Positions 33,461 to 44,714 are shown, numbered from the stretch's first letter. The stretch: DNA of 64,000 bases from Hyposmocoma kahamanoa (GCF_003589595.1 NW_020653409.1:1154793-1218792); one strand, 5' to 3'. Numbers and translations are program-made. The notes: generated by a model from the letters alone, not told the origin.

Positions 33461-34920
33461 AAAATTACACGTACAAAAATTTAAAACATGTATTTTTTAT
33501 TGTTTAGTATACTTTGTGTTATTATTTCGATCCACTTATTTTTATTTCAAATTACCCTTATATTAAAAAAAATAGATTCCTAAAAGTTATGAAAGTAAAA
33601 ATCGTAAAAACCTCCTGCGAAAATATTCAATTATTCACACAATGGCAGGCAGCAGTTTACAAACAAAACAATAGGCTTATTTTTTGTCGGATAATGTAAT
33701 ATGAAAAGTGCAGAACAATAAGGCGGAAAGTTTTTACTGGTGGCTTCACTGTCTGTGCTAAATCAGTCCATTCTTATTTGATATTATGATAATAATTAAT
33801 GGAATAACTCCAATTGTTTTGACGGTAAACGGGATTAATTCCAGCTAGACTCGCTAACGACTTGAGGTGGGCAGATTTAGGTAGCATATCGATGCCTTAC
33901 TCAAACTCGTATCTTATAAAGAGTGATTATTGAGAAGATGGCAAAATTTTCTATTTATTTTAAATTTCTTATCAAGGGTCTTAATTTGGATGCATTATTT
34001 AAGAATAGGTAATAGTTATTTTTGATACAAGTGCGGAAAGTTAGTCATTATTCACGAGTCTCGAGGCTTCGAGGAAGACTCGAGACAAGTGATAATGACA
34101 AATCCGCACGTGTATCAAACGACGTTTTTTAATACATTTGCGAAAAAACTACATTGAAAGTAAAATAAAACAGTATGTAAAAAAAAAAACTCATTTTCTG
34201 CTAGTAAATTAAAATAATGAAATACAACCACTGCAACCATTATTTAAAAGTCTATGGAAATCTAGTTCTAACGTGCTGTTTTTGTTTATTTTCTGTAATA
34301 TCGGTCTGTAACCACTTTTCTTATTATGAAGTCCTGGTACTTTTGTTTAAACTTCTTTAGGAACCCGTGCACGGTAGTGAGATACAATTTATCTGTAATA
34401 CATAGAACAAATATATACCTAAAAATCTCGCCTGTCACCCATTCAGGGGTAGGCAGAGACTGTGGACCTCCACTCGATACGTTCATTATATAGATATAGT
34501 ATTTGTAAATAAATATAAGTTTTAATGACGAATGACTTACGTCACAAAGCACATAAATATACAACTTCTTTAGTTCTGTGCTTAAGATTTGAAACAACAG
34601 TAAATTAAAAAAATAATGGAAAAGTAAAAAGCACTAGTGCGAAAATTCCAACTTTCGGCACGATTTGTAGTACGAAAAATACCACGTTTTGAGCAACTGT
34701 ATTAAAAAGCCATTATGAAATTATGAAGGAAATATGATGTGAAGTCAGCCTGCAAATTTGTGTCCATTTCTGGCATTTTAGTAACTTTGTGTTTTAAGAT
34801 ACGAGTTTGAGAAACTAAGACGATATCGCGTCTTGCATTAATGCAGAAAGCTATGCCCCTCGATGAGATGCTTATCATTTGCTGGTTCTTGAATCTGAGT
34901 CCTTAATTCCGGATTACTTT
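33461..34920. other. Unassigned stretch
   Basis: No gene or repeat family recognised. Bases 34055-34100 contain a local CGAGTCTCGAGGCTTCGAGG / AGACTCGAGACAAGT inverted arrangement. The minus-strand frame at 34286-34597 has no known motif. Confidence 0.4.
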
Positions 34921-34924
34921 TTTA

Positions 34925-35125
34925 TGATACTAAGCAACACAAGTTGAAGTTCCACACAGAGCTAAATCCCAAAGACCTGAGGGACACTGCCACTGCGCCT
35001 GTCACCATTTCATCAGCGCTCTAACCGTTGGAAACTGGAACGCAGATATGTTCACGTTACAGCTTAACTTAGCTTACACGTTAAGTAAATAAGGTGGCAG
35101 TGCTTCCCTGGATGTACTCTTTTAT
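34925..35125 (-). repeat. Retroposon RP, shortened
   Basis: ATGATACTAAGCAACACAAG, GACACTGCCACTGCGCCTGT and AAATAAGGTGGCAGTGCTTC in family order. Several internal blocks are deleted. Confidence 0.72.
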
Positions 35126-35137
35126 ATAGTTTTATTT

Positions 35138-35400
35138 TTAACCGCTTTTTAAAAAAGGAGGAGGTTCTTAATTGGATTATATTTTTTTGTGTATGTAACG
35201 CGATAACTCCGGCATTTAAACTGATTTGGATGATTCTTTTCTTGTTAGAAAGAGGGTATCTCAGTGTTGGTTCCATTTAAATTTGAAGAAAATATGCCAC
35301 CTCTAAGAGTGACAAACTAGGGCATGAATCCTGTTTGGAAAATATGTGTAAACCACGAACTTTTGACATCGATTTTTTGGTACTCTGTACTGAGATTATT
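35138..35400. repeat. AC repeat, shortened
   Basis: TTAACCGCTTTTTAAAAAAG and GAGGAGGTTCTTAATTGG start the copy. TGTATGTAACGCGATAACTC and GATTTTTTGGTACTCTGTAC end it. Inverse orientation to the 42.67-kb copy. Confidence 0.7.
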
Positions 35401-35409
35401 AAAAAGTTA

Positions 35410-36305
35410 TTAATGTCATTTTACTCATTAGGTAACGTAACTTCGATATCAGTTCAAAGATTTTTGATATCTCCTATATTTACGGATTAATCGTCTAGGA
35501 ACACTTATTGATTACACCCTATATACTCCACTTCCCATAACAACCACATCCGAAGCAATTTACAAAAGTTTTCTAAATTAGACCTAACGGGATTCAAACC
35601 AGAAACCTTTTCATATGGCTTCCATAAAGCCAATCGCTGAACCACGGAGGTTATTAAAAAGATTTCCAATCAAACCGAGTTCAAAAGTCGTTTAATTTAA
35701 ATACCAAAAATTGTACGGAAAACAGAATATTAAAAACAAACAACGAAGTACAGTTTTACGAAAAAAAAATAGACATTTTAACTATCCCACGGGCATAAAG
35801 AGATATAAAGTAAATTTATACAGCTATAAAATAAATATAACTGAGTGGTAGCAGTTTTACGATGTTTACTAGATTATACATTTCTTTCTCGTGGATACTG
35901 TAGATGATTGAAAGTAGTGACAAAGTACCGTATCAAAGTGCGGTGGTAGCTTGGTGGGTGTCGCGTCCAGTCTCCATGAATGACCAGATTTACAAGTCAC
36001 AAAGACTTACTAGACTGACAGGAATTCGAAATTAGACCGACTTTCTTTTGGACAAAACACGACGACCGACCTTCCTTTCTTTAACAAAGGACGACGAGGG
36101 CAGTCCTCACTAAACCTCCTACGCGAGCAGATGACTTATGACTAAATTGTACAGACAGACCGTACAAGAGCATGGACGCCTCTCAATTGAAACGGTTAGA
36201 ATCCATAAAGTTTCAGGGAATTCCATTAATTTAAGATACTATGTTACTTAAAAGAAATTAATACTTGTAATTGACTCTTTCGAACGGCATCATAAAAAGT
36301 AAGTA
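35410..36305. other. Unassigned; one tRNA-like scrap
   Basis: Bases 35520-35655 hold CTCCACTTCCCATAACAACC, GGGATTCAAACCAGAAACCT and CGCTGAACCACGGAGGTTAT, a possible much-decayed tRNA-headed repeat on the minus strand. Nothing else recognised. Confidence 0.4.
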
Positions 36306-36311
36306 AACAAA

Positions 36312-36482
36312 TTAATAATGCACACACTCAACATAGCTCCGCACTAGGGAAACCCTCTGTCGCGGGTGCCATGGACACCACAAAGAGAGAAATAAATGTA
36401 GGCCATACAAATTTTCTCCCGACCCGGGAATCGCATCTGGGACCTCTGCGTGGCAGTAGTAACCGTTCGGCCACGGGGGCAG
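36312..36482 (-). repeat. SINE SA with internal deletion
   Basis: AATGCACACACTCAACATAG through CCATGGACACCAC, then a jump to AAAGAGAGAAATAAATGTAG. The head is present with a small gap (CGTGGCAGTAGTAACCGTTC) that removes part of the anticodon-arm region. Confidence 0.83.
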
Positions 36483-36489
36483 ATAAAAT

Positions 36490-36855
36490 ACAGTGTGTTT
36501 TTTTTGTCACATTAAATTCGATTTCCAGATGAGGTAAGTGACATAAGTACTGAAGCAAAGAAAAAATTTTCAAAAAAAATCCTTAAATTACTTCTTTCGG
36601 GACGAATTCGGGACCTCTTCACAAATAGCCCACAGTGAAAATCGCTAGACCATCGTAATCGCACTTAAAGTTTGAGTAGCAATGTTAGAATGAATGACCC
36701 TGGAGAAATATCCATGTTGGCTTTCGTCCAATAATATTATTCGAATATTATTCGCCTTCTTTTGAATGTAGTTAGTACGTGAAGTATTTTAATTGTATTC
36801 CATGTAGACAGCAGGATTATATATTCGGTTCAAGATATAAAAGACCGGACGAAGG
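36490..36855. other. Unassigned stretch
   Basis: A tRNA-like minus-strand scrap (GACGAATTCGGGACCTCTTC ... GACCATCGTAATCG) lies at 36600-36660. No gene. Confidence 0.4.
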
Positions 36856-36859
36856 AGCT

Positions 36860-36985
36860 AGCAGAAGTCGAGGTCCTTGTAAAAGAGTGCATCCAGGGAA
36901 GTACTTCCACCTTACCTATTTCTGCCGCCAAGCAGTAATGTGAGCATTACTGCGTTCCAGGTGCAGGTGAAATTACAGGCAGTGC
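36860..36985 (+). repeat. Retroposon RP, 5' part
   Basis: CAGGGAAGTACTTCCACCTT, ACCTATTTCTGCCGCCAAGC and GAGCATTACTGCGTTCCAGG in forward order, ending abruptly after TGAAATTACAGGCAG. Confidence 0.75.
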
Positions 36986-37119
36986 TTCGGGCGTGTCGTT
37001 ACTTCGTCTCGAACTAAGCAGGACCAATTTCGAAGTATAGTGATGATAGATGGAAAGTGATAACCTAATGGTCACCAAGAAGTGGTTAAAGAAACGTATC
37101 ACGTTCTGCGGCGATAAGG

Positions 37120-37415
37120 GTTTTTTTACAATATCAATTAACGGGACGAACAAGACGTGTGACTGGTGGTAAGCTACACGCCTGTTTATAACAGTTGCAG
37201 TGCCACTGGGAGCTTCAAATCGAAAAGATCTAAGGGGCACTGCTAATGCGCGCGATGTCCTGACTGTCATAAGTTGATAAGTCCCACGTGTTGCAAATTC
37301 TCCAGCACCCTTACCCTTCGAAACCCGACCACAATTATGCTCACGTTAATGCTTCGCGGCAGAAATAGGTAAGGTGGCAGTACTTCCCTGGACGAACTCT
37401 TTCACAAGGAGCTCG
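37120..37415 (-). repeat. Retroposon RP, full length
   Basis: T run, TAACGGGACGAACAAGACGT, GGTGGTAAGCTACACGCCTG, AAGATCTAAGGGGCACTGCT, AAATAGGTAAGGTGGCAGTA and CACAAGGAGCTC. On the minus strand the segment SGTATVINRRVAYHQSHVLF is open and is shared with other RP copies. Confidence 0.83.
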
Positions 37416-37429
37416 AATGTACGTGATCG

Positions 37430-38025
37430 TTCATAATTATATGAAGGTTTTGATCCAAAGAGTACAATAAAAGAAAGTGTACAAGTAGGCACAAAACTCA
37501 AGTTAAAAAAATAATAAGCTACATGTCTACAATATTATCGAAGTAAAGATCAAATTACGAAATGGCTAATGGCCTCGCCACGCCAACAGGGACCCTTTTA
37601 ACCATTACGAAAAAGCTAAATTGCCTGTTTTATAACCTGCCTGACTCAACATCATTAATCTATTATACTTCCCACTGTTGGGCTTGGATGCGGGGCGGCT
37701 TACCCTAGGCACTAGCCTCTCAAGAACTGGATGAATGCAAGTGACAGAGGTCTGTGACAAACCTGTATACTGGTTGATCTGAGGTTAGAACCTGAACTTA
37801 TGTGGTTCCTGGACGCGCTCAGGTTATTAGTGCCCTTCTCGTATAGGTAAGGGTCGTTAGGGAGGGTCACTACAATCAAAATTAATGTAGAAAGATATGA
37901 GGGCTATTGGGATTTAGGCAATAGTCCGCCACATACTCGCTGGTCCAATGAGGACTGGAGACTTGACGTTTCCATCCATCGCGATGTTTCCTTCCAGTAT
38001 AGCTACTAAACACTCACAAATAAAT
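37430..38025. other. Decayed SINE-like sequence, otherwise unassigned
   Basis: Bases 37660-37720 (TATACTTCCCACTGTTGGGC) and 37900-37985 (GGGATTTAGGCAATAGTCCG, GCGATGTTTCCTTCCAGTAT) look like the SC body in reverse. The tRNA head could not be placed. Confidence 0.4.
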
Positions 38026-38029
38026 AGTT

Positions 38030-38290
38030 CACTAAAAAGTGGAGCTTATGAATACCATTAAGTGCAGGAAGATGTCGTACTTTGGACAGGTCATGAGGAA
38101 CAATAAGTACAATTTACTCCAGCTTACCATCCAAGGTAACATCGTAGGAAAACGAAGTGTTACAAGAAGGTGGCACTTTTGGATAAAAAAATTAAGAGAA
38201 TGGTACAGCTGCATTACCACCTCGCCCTTTCAAAGTCAGGACTGCCATGATGTTGTCAAAACTTCGATCGGAACCCCAAGAAGAAGATAG
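38030..38290 (+). pseudogene. Non-LTR RT C-terminal relic
   Basis: The 83-codon frame from 38039 reads MELMNTIKCRKMSYFGQVMR, NNKYNLLQLTIQGNIVGKR, then a degraded 'SWIKNLREWY' motif (FWIKKLREWYSC), and ends in GTPRRR before a stop. This is the well-known tail 'YFGHIMRN.KYELLQLI.QGKI.GKR' of insect non-LTR ORF2 proteins. The RT domain is missing, so it is a 5'-truncated, inactive copy. Confidence 0.74.
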
Positions 38291-38365
38291 TTGTATGGGT
38301 CAATTTTAATGATAATAATTGTAAAATGTAACTAGACGTCAAACTAATAAATAAAATGGTCAGTA

Positions 38366-38500
38366 TCGAGTTCTTAGGTTTCCGCGACTGCTTCACATTG
38401 GAAATAATAAAAACTTTTTCAGATCTGAATAAGCCAGCTGTGCCCGTGGAAGAGTCTGAAACGTTGGTTTGTTTAAAAAAAAACAAATGCACCATTTAGA
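38366..38500 (+). repeat. Penelope-associated terminal repeat
   Basis: Starts with TCGAGTTCTTAGGTTTCCGC, the reverse complement of a motif that lies downstream in the 50.65-kb unit. CCCGTGGAAGAGTCTGAAAC, GTTGGTTTGTTT and ACAAATGCACCATTTAGATC follow. So the same two blocks occur in a different relative arrangement here. Confidence 0.55.
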
Positions 38501-38504
38501 TCCG

Positions 38505-39470
38505 AAATAATAACTAATAGCATAGTCAATCGGCAACTTCGTAATACTTTTTAATTCGGAGTTAATAACAATAAAGAGTTTAAGGCGAAAACTGTCAAAG
38601 CTCCGGTTCTAATTGAATGTAATTGTATTCAGCGGACGGGCGCCCAGACAAATCAAATTATACCTCCATTTCTCGGAGTTAAAGTTTAAACCATGAACGT
38701 ATTTTAGTTATTTTATAAGTTTACTATAATTATTATAACAAGAACGTGCCATCCACCCTTTCTTGTACTGGAGTATTGGTTCTATTAGGAATTAAACCAC
38801 GGGATATTTTCATCTAGTTCAAATCGTTAGGCCACCGTGAACGTCTTTTTGATCTTTAGTAGGTGTAGCATCATCATTGTAATTAATTTTTAAACGGCTT
38901 TTTTTTTAATTTTTTTACGGCTGTAATATATGTTTTATGTACGTTTTCCGATTTCTCTGTCAATTGTGGACCGATTTTGGGAATTCTTTTTTGTTTGAAA
39001 GGGTGCATTCTGGTGGTGGTCCCATTGTCACCAAGTAAGAATCTGATAACGGGATCTCATGGAAATCGAGGAAAATCCTCAAACTTCATAGGCATGTCAG
39101 TGTTCTCACCGGTTTCTCCATCAATTGTGGACCGATTTTGAGAATTCTTTTTCGTTTGACAGGGTATACTCTCGAGGTGGCCCCTGATGCTGACGGTGCT
39201 GTTCCGGTTTCGTTTGGGCTATCATAAATTGCGAATTATTTTCCGCAAATAAAAGTGGACTTTTCACTTGACACAATATATATGTTATCAATAAATCACC
39301 GTCACCCATGACAACCAGAAAAAAAAATGTACAAAGGAATCTGTAATAGGCCCATTGTTACCAAGAAGTCGGAAGAAGAAGGAGTCAGAGATAATATAAC
39401 AAACTTTTGAGGTCACTTTTTTTTTTTTTCAATGAGAAGGTTATCTACATTTATGGCATATGAAAACTGG
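38505..39470. other. Unassigned; tandem pair of about 130-140 bp
   Basis: TCTCTGTCAATTGTGGACCG with ATTTTGGGAATTC (38954) and TCTCCATCAATTGTGGACCG with ATTTTGAGAATTC (39114) start two related units, each followed by a T-rich TCGTTTGACAGGG-like stretch. They resemble the body of an AC-type repeat. The T run at 39417-39430 may be its end. Confidence 0.4.
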
Positions 39471-39478
39471 TATATGAT

Positions 39479-39705
39479 CATTGACTTACAATTATATGGA
39501 CGTCGGGTCCGCGCTAAAAAGTGTCCGCACTTGTAAGGCGCTAAAATGTATACAGAGCGCGACACTCCGCTTTAGTCTTCATTTGTTCTACTGACAGCGC
39601 GATACTGCGATGACATTACAATTTAAATTTCGAATAGGTTGACTTGGGACATTTTTTTCGTGGTTTTTGTATTAGACCCGTCGTCTATTTATTTGTAAGT
39701 CAATG
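39479..39705 (+). mobile_element. hM: internally deleted subfamily
   Basis: 227 bp with standard ends and a perfect 8-bp duplication TATATGAT (39471-39478, 39706-39713). Carries the variant GTCCGCACTTGTAAGGCGCT and lacks the GAAGCAAGCAAAATTAG and TTTTTCATATTCC blocks, as do the copies at 41.52 and 56.04 kb. Confidence 0.93.
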
Positions 39706-39741
39706 TATATGATATAAATATTTAACCTGTCCATAATAACC

Positions 39742-39951
39742 GGTCAATAACTGCCTCTGTGGCCGAACGGTTACCATGCCGGACTGCCACGCAGAGGTCC
39801 CAGGTTCGATTCCCGGGCCGGGAGAAATATTTGTATGGCCTACATTTATTTCTCTCGTGAGTTTGGGTGTAATTTGTGGTTGTCTATGTGTGTCCATGGC
39901 ACCCGCGAAACAGGGTTTCGCTAGTGCGGGGCTATGTTGAGTGTGTGCGTT
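39742..39951 (+). repeat. SINE SA, full length with 9-bp duplication
   Basis: Forward copy with CTGTGGCCGAACGG (A box) and CAGGTTCGATTCCCGG (B box). The body runs to GGGGCTATGTTGAGTGTGTG. ATAATAACC lies on both sides (39733-39741 and 39952-39960), a target duplication expected from LINE-driven insertion. Confidence 0.92.
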
Positions 39952-39964
39952 ATAATAACCTGTG

Positions 39965-40650
39965 TACACTGGGCTACCACCATTGCTTATATACAAACGA
40001 AATGTGAAACAATAAAGTATAGAGAAAAACAGGAAAAAAATAATGAAACTTTCCAACAATAGTTTATTACACGAACTTCCGAACTAATGAAAACATATCG
40101 CCCCAAATCTCTTTTGCCAAATATTGATCTAACCCATAAGTAAAGTGGTTCCTAACAAATTGCTTTACATCAAGACTTATATATGCCATACAGTTTATAG
40201 GAAAAGTAAAGGACTTCGTTAACGTGTTTTATAGATTATGTTTTTAACGACCCAGCAATTTCATGTTTTCTATTTGGCTTAAGATTTAATGTAAAAAATT
40301 TACTTAGTAGTGTAGTATAGCATAGTAACCACAGCACAATAAATACAGTAGAAGTACCTACCTACTTGAGCACAGTTCGTCATTTTCGCTTTGTATGTTC
40401 TTGTATGTATATTCTTTCGCGAAAAGCGCAGATAAAATGCCTTATTGTGTTTTGAAGTGCAAAAATATAATTTCCAAAATATTTTCCATTTTCTGTTTAT
40501 CGGATTGATTCAAATGTTAATCGTTCGTCGTAGTCCAGCTACTGGCCGCAAGGTGGCAGCACGTTGAATAAAATTTCAATATGAAATCAAAACGTCGTAA
40601 CTTGCAATAAAGGTTGCAATGAACCTTGAACGATATAGCGACTAGGTAAA
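39965..40650. other. Unassigned AT-rich stretch
   Basis: No gene or repeat family recognised. Confidence 0.4.
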
Positions 40651-40655
40651 GTTTA

Positions 40656-40853
40656 AATTCTAGGATCGGCGGACTAAAGCACACAAGTCAATAAGGTACT
40701 TCATTTGCTAATATATGATTATATATTTTTGTAATGATAAATTTGAAAAAGACGCCTCTAAAATAAACTTACAAATTTATGAAGTAACAAATAAATTTAA
40801 ATGAATGATGTTGGATTTTGACTTATGCGCTTTAGTTCGCCGACCCTAGAATT
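40656..40853. mobile_element. Short TIR element of about 200 bp
   Basis: AATTCTAGGATCGGCGGACT at the left is the near-complement of AGTTCGCCGACCCTAGAATT at the right, and the inverted match continues through CTAAAGCRCAYAAGTCAA. The interior is AT-rich and non-coding. Flanks are too AT-rich to fix the duplication. A lone end of this family sits at 1906-1935. Confidence 0.7.
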
Positions 40854-40879
40854 ATATTAACAAACCTGTATAACTATAT

Positions 40880-41170
40880 TAAATTTTTATTGAATTGATA
40901 TTCAATTATTTTTTGTGAAATTACTCCACTAGTTTGTTATAATTATTAATACAAAGATCGAACACTCAGAAAAAATTCTTTCGATCCGGTTGGATTCGAA
41001 CCGACGTCTTCTTGCATACCGTGCCAGACGCTATACCAACTAAGCCACGGAACGAACCAACGGACCTGACGAATTTTTCTATGTGCTTGCGTTGTGTCTT
41101 TGTATTTGGTTTTTCAACGACTTTTTAGTCGTAGCGACATCTATGAGAAATCTATGAAAGATTTATCAAT
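40880..41170 (-). repeat. SINE family SB, near full length
   Basis: Reverse copy of the SINE at 56.67 kb. On the minus strand it has TAGATGTCGCTACGACTAAA upstream, then a tRNA-like head (A-box-like TGGCTTAGTTGG, B box GGTTCGAATCC, the T arm nearly pairing), then GAGTGTTCGATCTTTGTATT and CTAGTGGAGTAATTTCACA. The cloverleaf is not intact, so it is not a working tRNA gene. Confidence 0.83.
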
Positions 41171-41510
41171 ATTATAATATATATAAGGTTTATTCTTTCT
41201 AAATTAGGAACTACGACCAATCATTATCAACATTTCGTAGTGTTTAGCATTTGTTAGCGTACGTTTTGGCGACAGCGGTTCCGATAGTAACCGCGGTTTA
41301 TGGCACTTCCATAGTTTTTTCTTCCGTAATATTAAGGGCAAGTAGGGTTACTCCCACCTCTTTGGCGCGTAAATGCCTACACGTCATTTGTAGCGTAGGG
41401 CTATCACATTATTATTTTAGTTCTACCTACAGGTTGTAAATATAATTAGAAAATAATAAAGTGTTCATCACAGTATTCTTGTGCTGTATTGAAATAACCT
41501 TTGTTAAACA
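41171..41510. other. Unassigned stretch
   Basis: Nothing recognised beyond a short open frame without a motif at 41251-41439. Confidence 0.4.
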
Positions 41511-41518
41511 TTGACTTA

Positions 41519-41728
41519 CAATTATATGGACGTCGGGTCCGCGCTAAAAAGTGTCCGCACTTGTAAGGCGCTAAAATCGTATACAGAGCGCGACACTCCG
41601 CTTTAGTCTTCATTTGTTCTACGGACAGCGCGATGACATAACAATTTAAATTTCGAATAGGTTGACTTGGGACATTTTTTTCGTGGTTTTTGTATTAGAC
41701 CCGTCGTCCATTTATTTGTAAGTCAATG
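41519..41728 (+). mobile_element. hM: internally deleted subfamily
   Basis: 210 bp with standard ends and a perfect 8-bp duplication TTGTTAAA (41511-41518, 41729-41736). Same diagnostic bases as the 39.48-kb copy plus a further small deletion around ACAGCGCGATGACATA. Confidence 0.93.
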
Positions 41729-41743
41729 TTGTTAAATGAGGAA

Positions 41744-41910
41744 TTTCAAAGCAAGCCTAGATTTTAGGAGATTTTAATATGAATAAAATAAGAAAAGGCA
41801 GAGAAAATTAGACATATATCCGATGTTGACAAGGGCCCGATGGCGATCGACGGGGCGGTGTCTCCTTAAGCTGCTGGGTAATTTTCAAGCTTTGGTATAA
41901 ACGTGAAAAA
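41744..41910 (+). repeat. Fragment related to the 46.20-kb TIR element
   Basis: AATTTCAAAGCAAGCCTAGA, TTTTAGGAG, GTTGACAAGGGCCCGATGGC and CGACGGGGCGGTGTCTCCTT follow the same order as 46.21-46.43 kb. The tip is missing where the hM element ends. Confidence 0.6.
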
Positions 41911-41959
41911 AAATCTCGACCATATTGCAACCGTATAAGGCTTACTTTCGTTTTTTTTT

Positions 41960-42660
41960 AACAACAAGTATTTATATAATTTTAATAATTTCATGTTTTT
42001 GATATTGTTTTATTTTTCATTCATAATTTCTGTTTTGTTGTGCACGTAAATCCGTTATTGTAATAATTATCCGTAATTTGGTTTCGCAGGAAGAAAGTTC
42101 TGTTACAAATAAGCAGTACCTTTTGTTTGTGCTTTCCTTGTTACTAAATTTTAGTAGGACTTAAACGATATGAAACACCACCATGGAATATTACAAGCGT
42201 TATTACCATTTTTGGAGTCCAAAGTATCATAATAAGGCATTTCTTACACTTACCACACCCTCTAAGCACTTCTCTTCTGTATTTATTGTTCTGTGAGTTA
42301 ACCTTTACCTAGACTACCACCGTTCATACTGTTAATAATGAAAAAAAGAGGAACACGTTTCAGCTATTTCGACAAAATAGTGAACGTAGTTCTGACAAAA
42401 TACGAATATATCACGATTAACATCTCGACGACTTAGGTCAAGTGCGGGTGAAACGTGAGTCAATTAGAGTTCATGAAGCCACTATTACTGTTGACTTGTG
42501 ACTCAGGATCTAATGGTTACTACGGACAATTTTGGAATTATAACGATGAAATGATTAAGCAAAATGGAGAGAATGGTAATATTTTATGAAAAATAGTGAC
42601 AGATACAGAACACGTATATCGCCATGAATAAGATAGAATGCAAAAGACCGCCATATCCTG
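41960..42660. other. Unassigned stretch
   Basis: No gene or repeat recognised. Confidence 0.4.
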
Positions 42661-42665
42661 GCTTA

Positions 42666-43105
42666 AAAAAAAACCGACCTCAAACGTACGTGGAATTACG
42701 TCTATTTGCTAAGTTTTATTGAAATATCCCCTAGTTCGTCACTTACAGGACTTGACACTGGAGATAATAATAATCGGTTCTCACTACTCAATATATTGAG
42801 AGAAAAAAACGCCTTTAATTGGAGAAGTAGCAAAATCAACCATACAAATAATTGCTTCTAAATTAAAGTTAGGCGCTATTTATAAAAATGAATCTTCATG
42901 CGTGAACAGCCACTTTTAAAGGTGGATGATTTTCTTCAAAATAAAATGTGACCACTATGGAAGTACCCCCTTTCCAACAAAAAAAAGAATCATGCAAATC
43001 GGTTCACATATACCGGAGTTATCGCGTAACATACATACAAAAAAATAGAAAAAAAAGAACATGATGTCGAATTGAGAACCTTCTCCTTTTTTGAAGTCGG
43101 TTAAT
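42666..43105. repeat. AC repeat, longest uninterrupted copy
   Basis: About 440 bp from AAAAAACCGACCTCAAACG to CTTTTTTGAAGTCGGTTAA, so the two ends are inverted repeats of about 15 bp. The body includes GGAATTACGTCTATTTGCT, which is the empty counterpart of the insertion at 12.95 kb, GGTGGATGATTTTCTTCAAA and GGAGTTATCGCGTAACATAC. Confidence 0.82.
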
Positions 43106-43194
43106 TATAATTATCATAATACAGAAAGCTTGCCAGAAGTTATTTCATATATTGTTATTGTAACTACTACTAAATATAAAATATAGTTAGCGGA

Positions 43195-43265
43195 TTGCGG
43201 TCTAAAACCTAACTTAAGAAGAGCCCCGTACCCAGAAGTGTGACGTATAGGTTGACGATGACGAG
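43195..43265 (+). repeat. SINE SC or RTE tail fragment
   Basis: GAGCCCCGTACCCAGAAGTG, GACGTATAGGTTGACGATGA matches the tail of SC. Nothing of the head remains. Confidence 0.45.
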
Positions 43266-43269
43266 TATA

Positions 43270-43830
43270 GTTATTTATCAAAGGATCTTTAGGTGTCGGA
43301 GCTCAACAAAGAATGGCAAACGCCTCATGCGTGGTTTTTGGTTGTGCCATACTTGGTACGTGTTTACTTTCCGATGTTTACATAAATAAACATAATAAAC
43401 GCGCGGATATAGTCCGGCAAACGTGCTTGAGGTGTGATCGTGGTTTATGCTGTAATATTATGGTATAACGTCTGTTTTGGTGTATCGGTGTAAATATTTA
43501 TTTATATGCTGCGGGTAAAGTGCAAACAGCAGATCTGCGAAACAGAAAGGCCGATTGCAGATTTAGTTAATTATATTACCAGGTTGCACTCTTGGCGTAA
43601 TAAGGCCACAAACACAAGTGCAAGATGACAACTTTTCAAGGGAGAGGTTTTTCACTAACGCAATTAGTAGGTGACTTTTTTATGCTTAAATATGACTTAT
43701 AAAATTTCACATAATAATGAACATATTTTTTTCATGTTGTGAATCCAGCAAAGGAAATAACTGTTCACACGACAAAGTTCGACCAAGTGTGGCTCTTTGT
43801 GATTCCTTAAAAATCAGCTAGATGATAATA
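43270..43830. other. Unassigned stretch
   Basis: Slightly more GC-balanced than its surroundings (43310-43580) but without a recognisable frame or repeat. Confidence 0.4.
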
Positions 43831-43834
43831 ACAA

Positions 43835-43992
43835 TAACGGACACACTCAACATAGTGCTATAGACACACGCATAGACAACCACAAATAACACCCAAGCTC
43901 ATGAGAGAAGTAAATGTAGGCCATACAAATATTTCTCACGGCCCGGGAATCGAACTTGGCAGCTCTGCGTGGCATTCCGACATGGTAACCTA
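43835..43992 (-). repeat. SINE SA, deleted copy
   Basis: CGGACACACTCAACATAGTG jumps to CTATAGACACACGCATAGAC, so the GGGGCTATG-to-CCATGG part is shortened. CACGGCCCGGGAATCGAACT marks the B box, and the head ends early after CGACATGGTAACC. Confidence 0.8.
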
Positions 43993-44170
43993 TTAATAAT
44001 ACGATACTGTCTCAGCTCGAACCCAAAACTTTCCCATACTGAATCGGTTCTATTGCGCGGGTCTAGCCCCAGAGACACTGGCTTTATTTCAGAATTTATT
44101 TTTAACAAAAGAAATTAAAGCCTTTTTAAAAATGTATATCGTATACTATACGTGCTCTATTTAGTTTAGG

Positions 44171-44409
44171 TGATTTTTTTTATAACATCAAGTGACGGGA
44201 CAAACAAGTCGTGCACCTGATGGTAAACTATATGCCTGTCCGTAACAGGTACAGTGTCACTCAGAGCTTTAAATTGCAAAGATCTGAGGAGGTGGTAGTG
44301 ACCACTGCGGCCGTCACCAGAGACATAAGTTGACAAGTCTCATGTGCCTGCAATTTCACCAGCACCCTTACCCTTCAAAACCGGAACACAGTAATGCTGA
44401 CATTACTGC
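44171..44409 (-). repeat. Retroposon RP, cut by hM
   Basis: ATAACATCAAGTGACGGGAC, GGTAAACTATATGCCTGTCC, TAATGCTGACATTACTGC. The copy ends at GCTTTATATA, which is the target duplication of the hM element that follows. The missing CTTGGCGGCAG... part is not found on the far side. Confidence 0.78.
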
Positions 44410-44417
44410 TTTATATA

Positions 44418-44701
44418 CATTGACTTACATTTATATGGACGTCGGGTCCGCGCTAAAAAGTGTCCGAACTTATAGGGCGTTAAAATCGTGTACGATCCTC
44501 ATTCACGCTTTAGTCTTCGTTTGTTCGACTGACAGCGAAGCAAGCAAAATTAGACAGTACTGCGTGACATTACAATTTAAATTCAACGTTTTAGCTTTTT
44601 CATATTCCTTTACATGTCACTACGTTTAAATAGGTTGACTTGGGACATTTTTTTCGTGGTTTTTGTATTAGACCCGTCGTCCATTTATTTGTAAGTCAAT
44701 G
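44418..44701 (+). mobile_element. hM: full length
   Basis: 284 bp with standard ends and a perfect duplication TTTATATA (44410-44417, 44702-44709). It sits at the broken end of an RP copy. Confidence 0.94.
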
Positions 44702-44714
44702 TTTATATACAAAA

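Noticed and set aside
39752..39830. tRNA-Ser/Leu-like gene at SA heads
   Set aside because: The same segment recurs in many copies, always followed by the same SINE body. The cloverleaf is incomplete.
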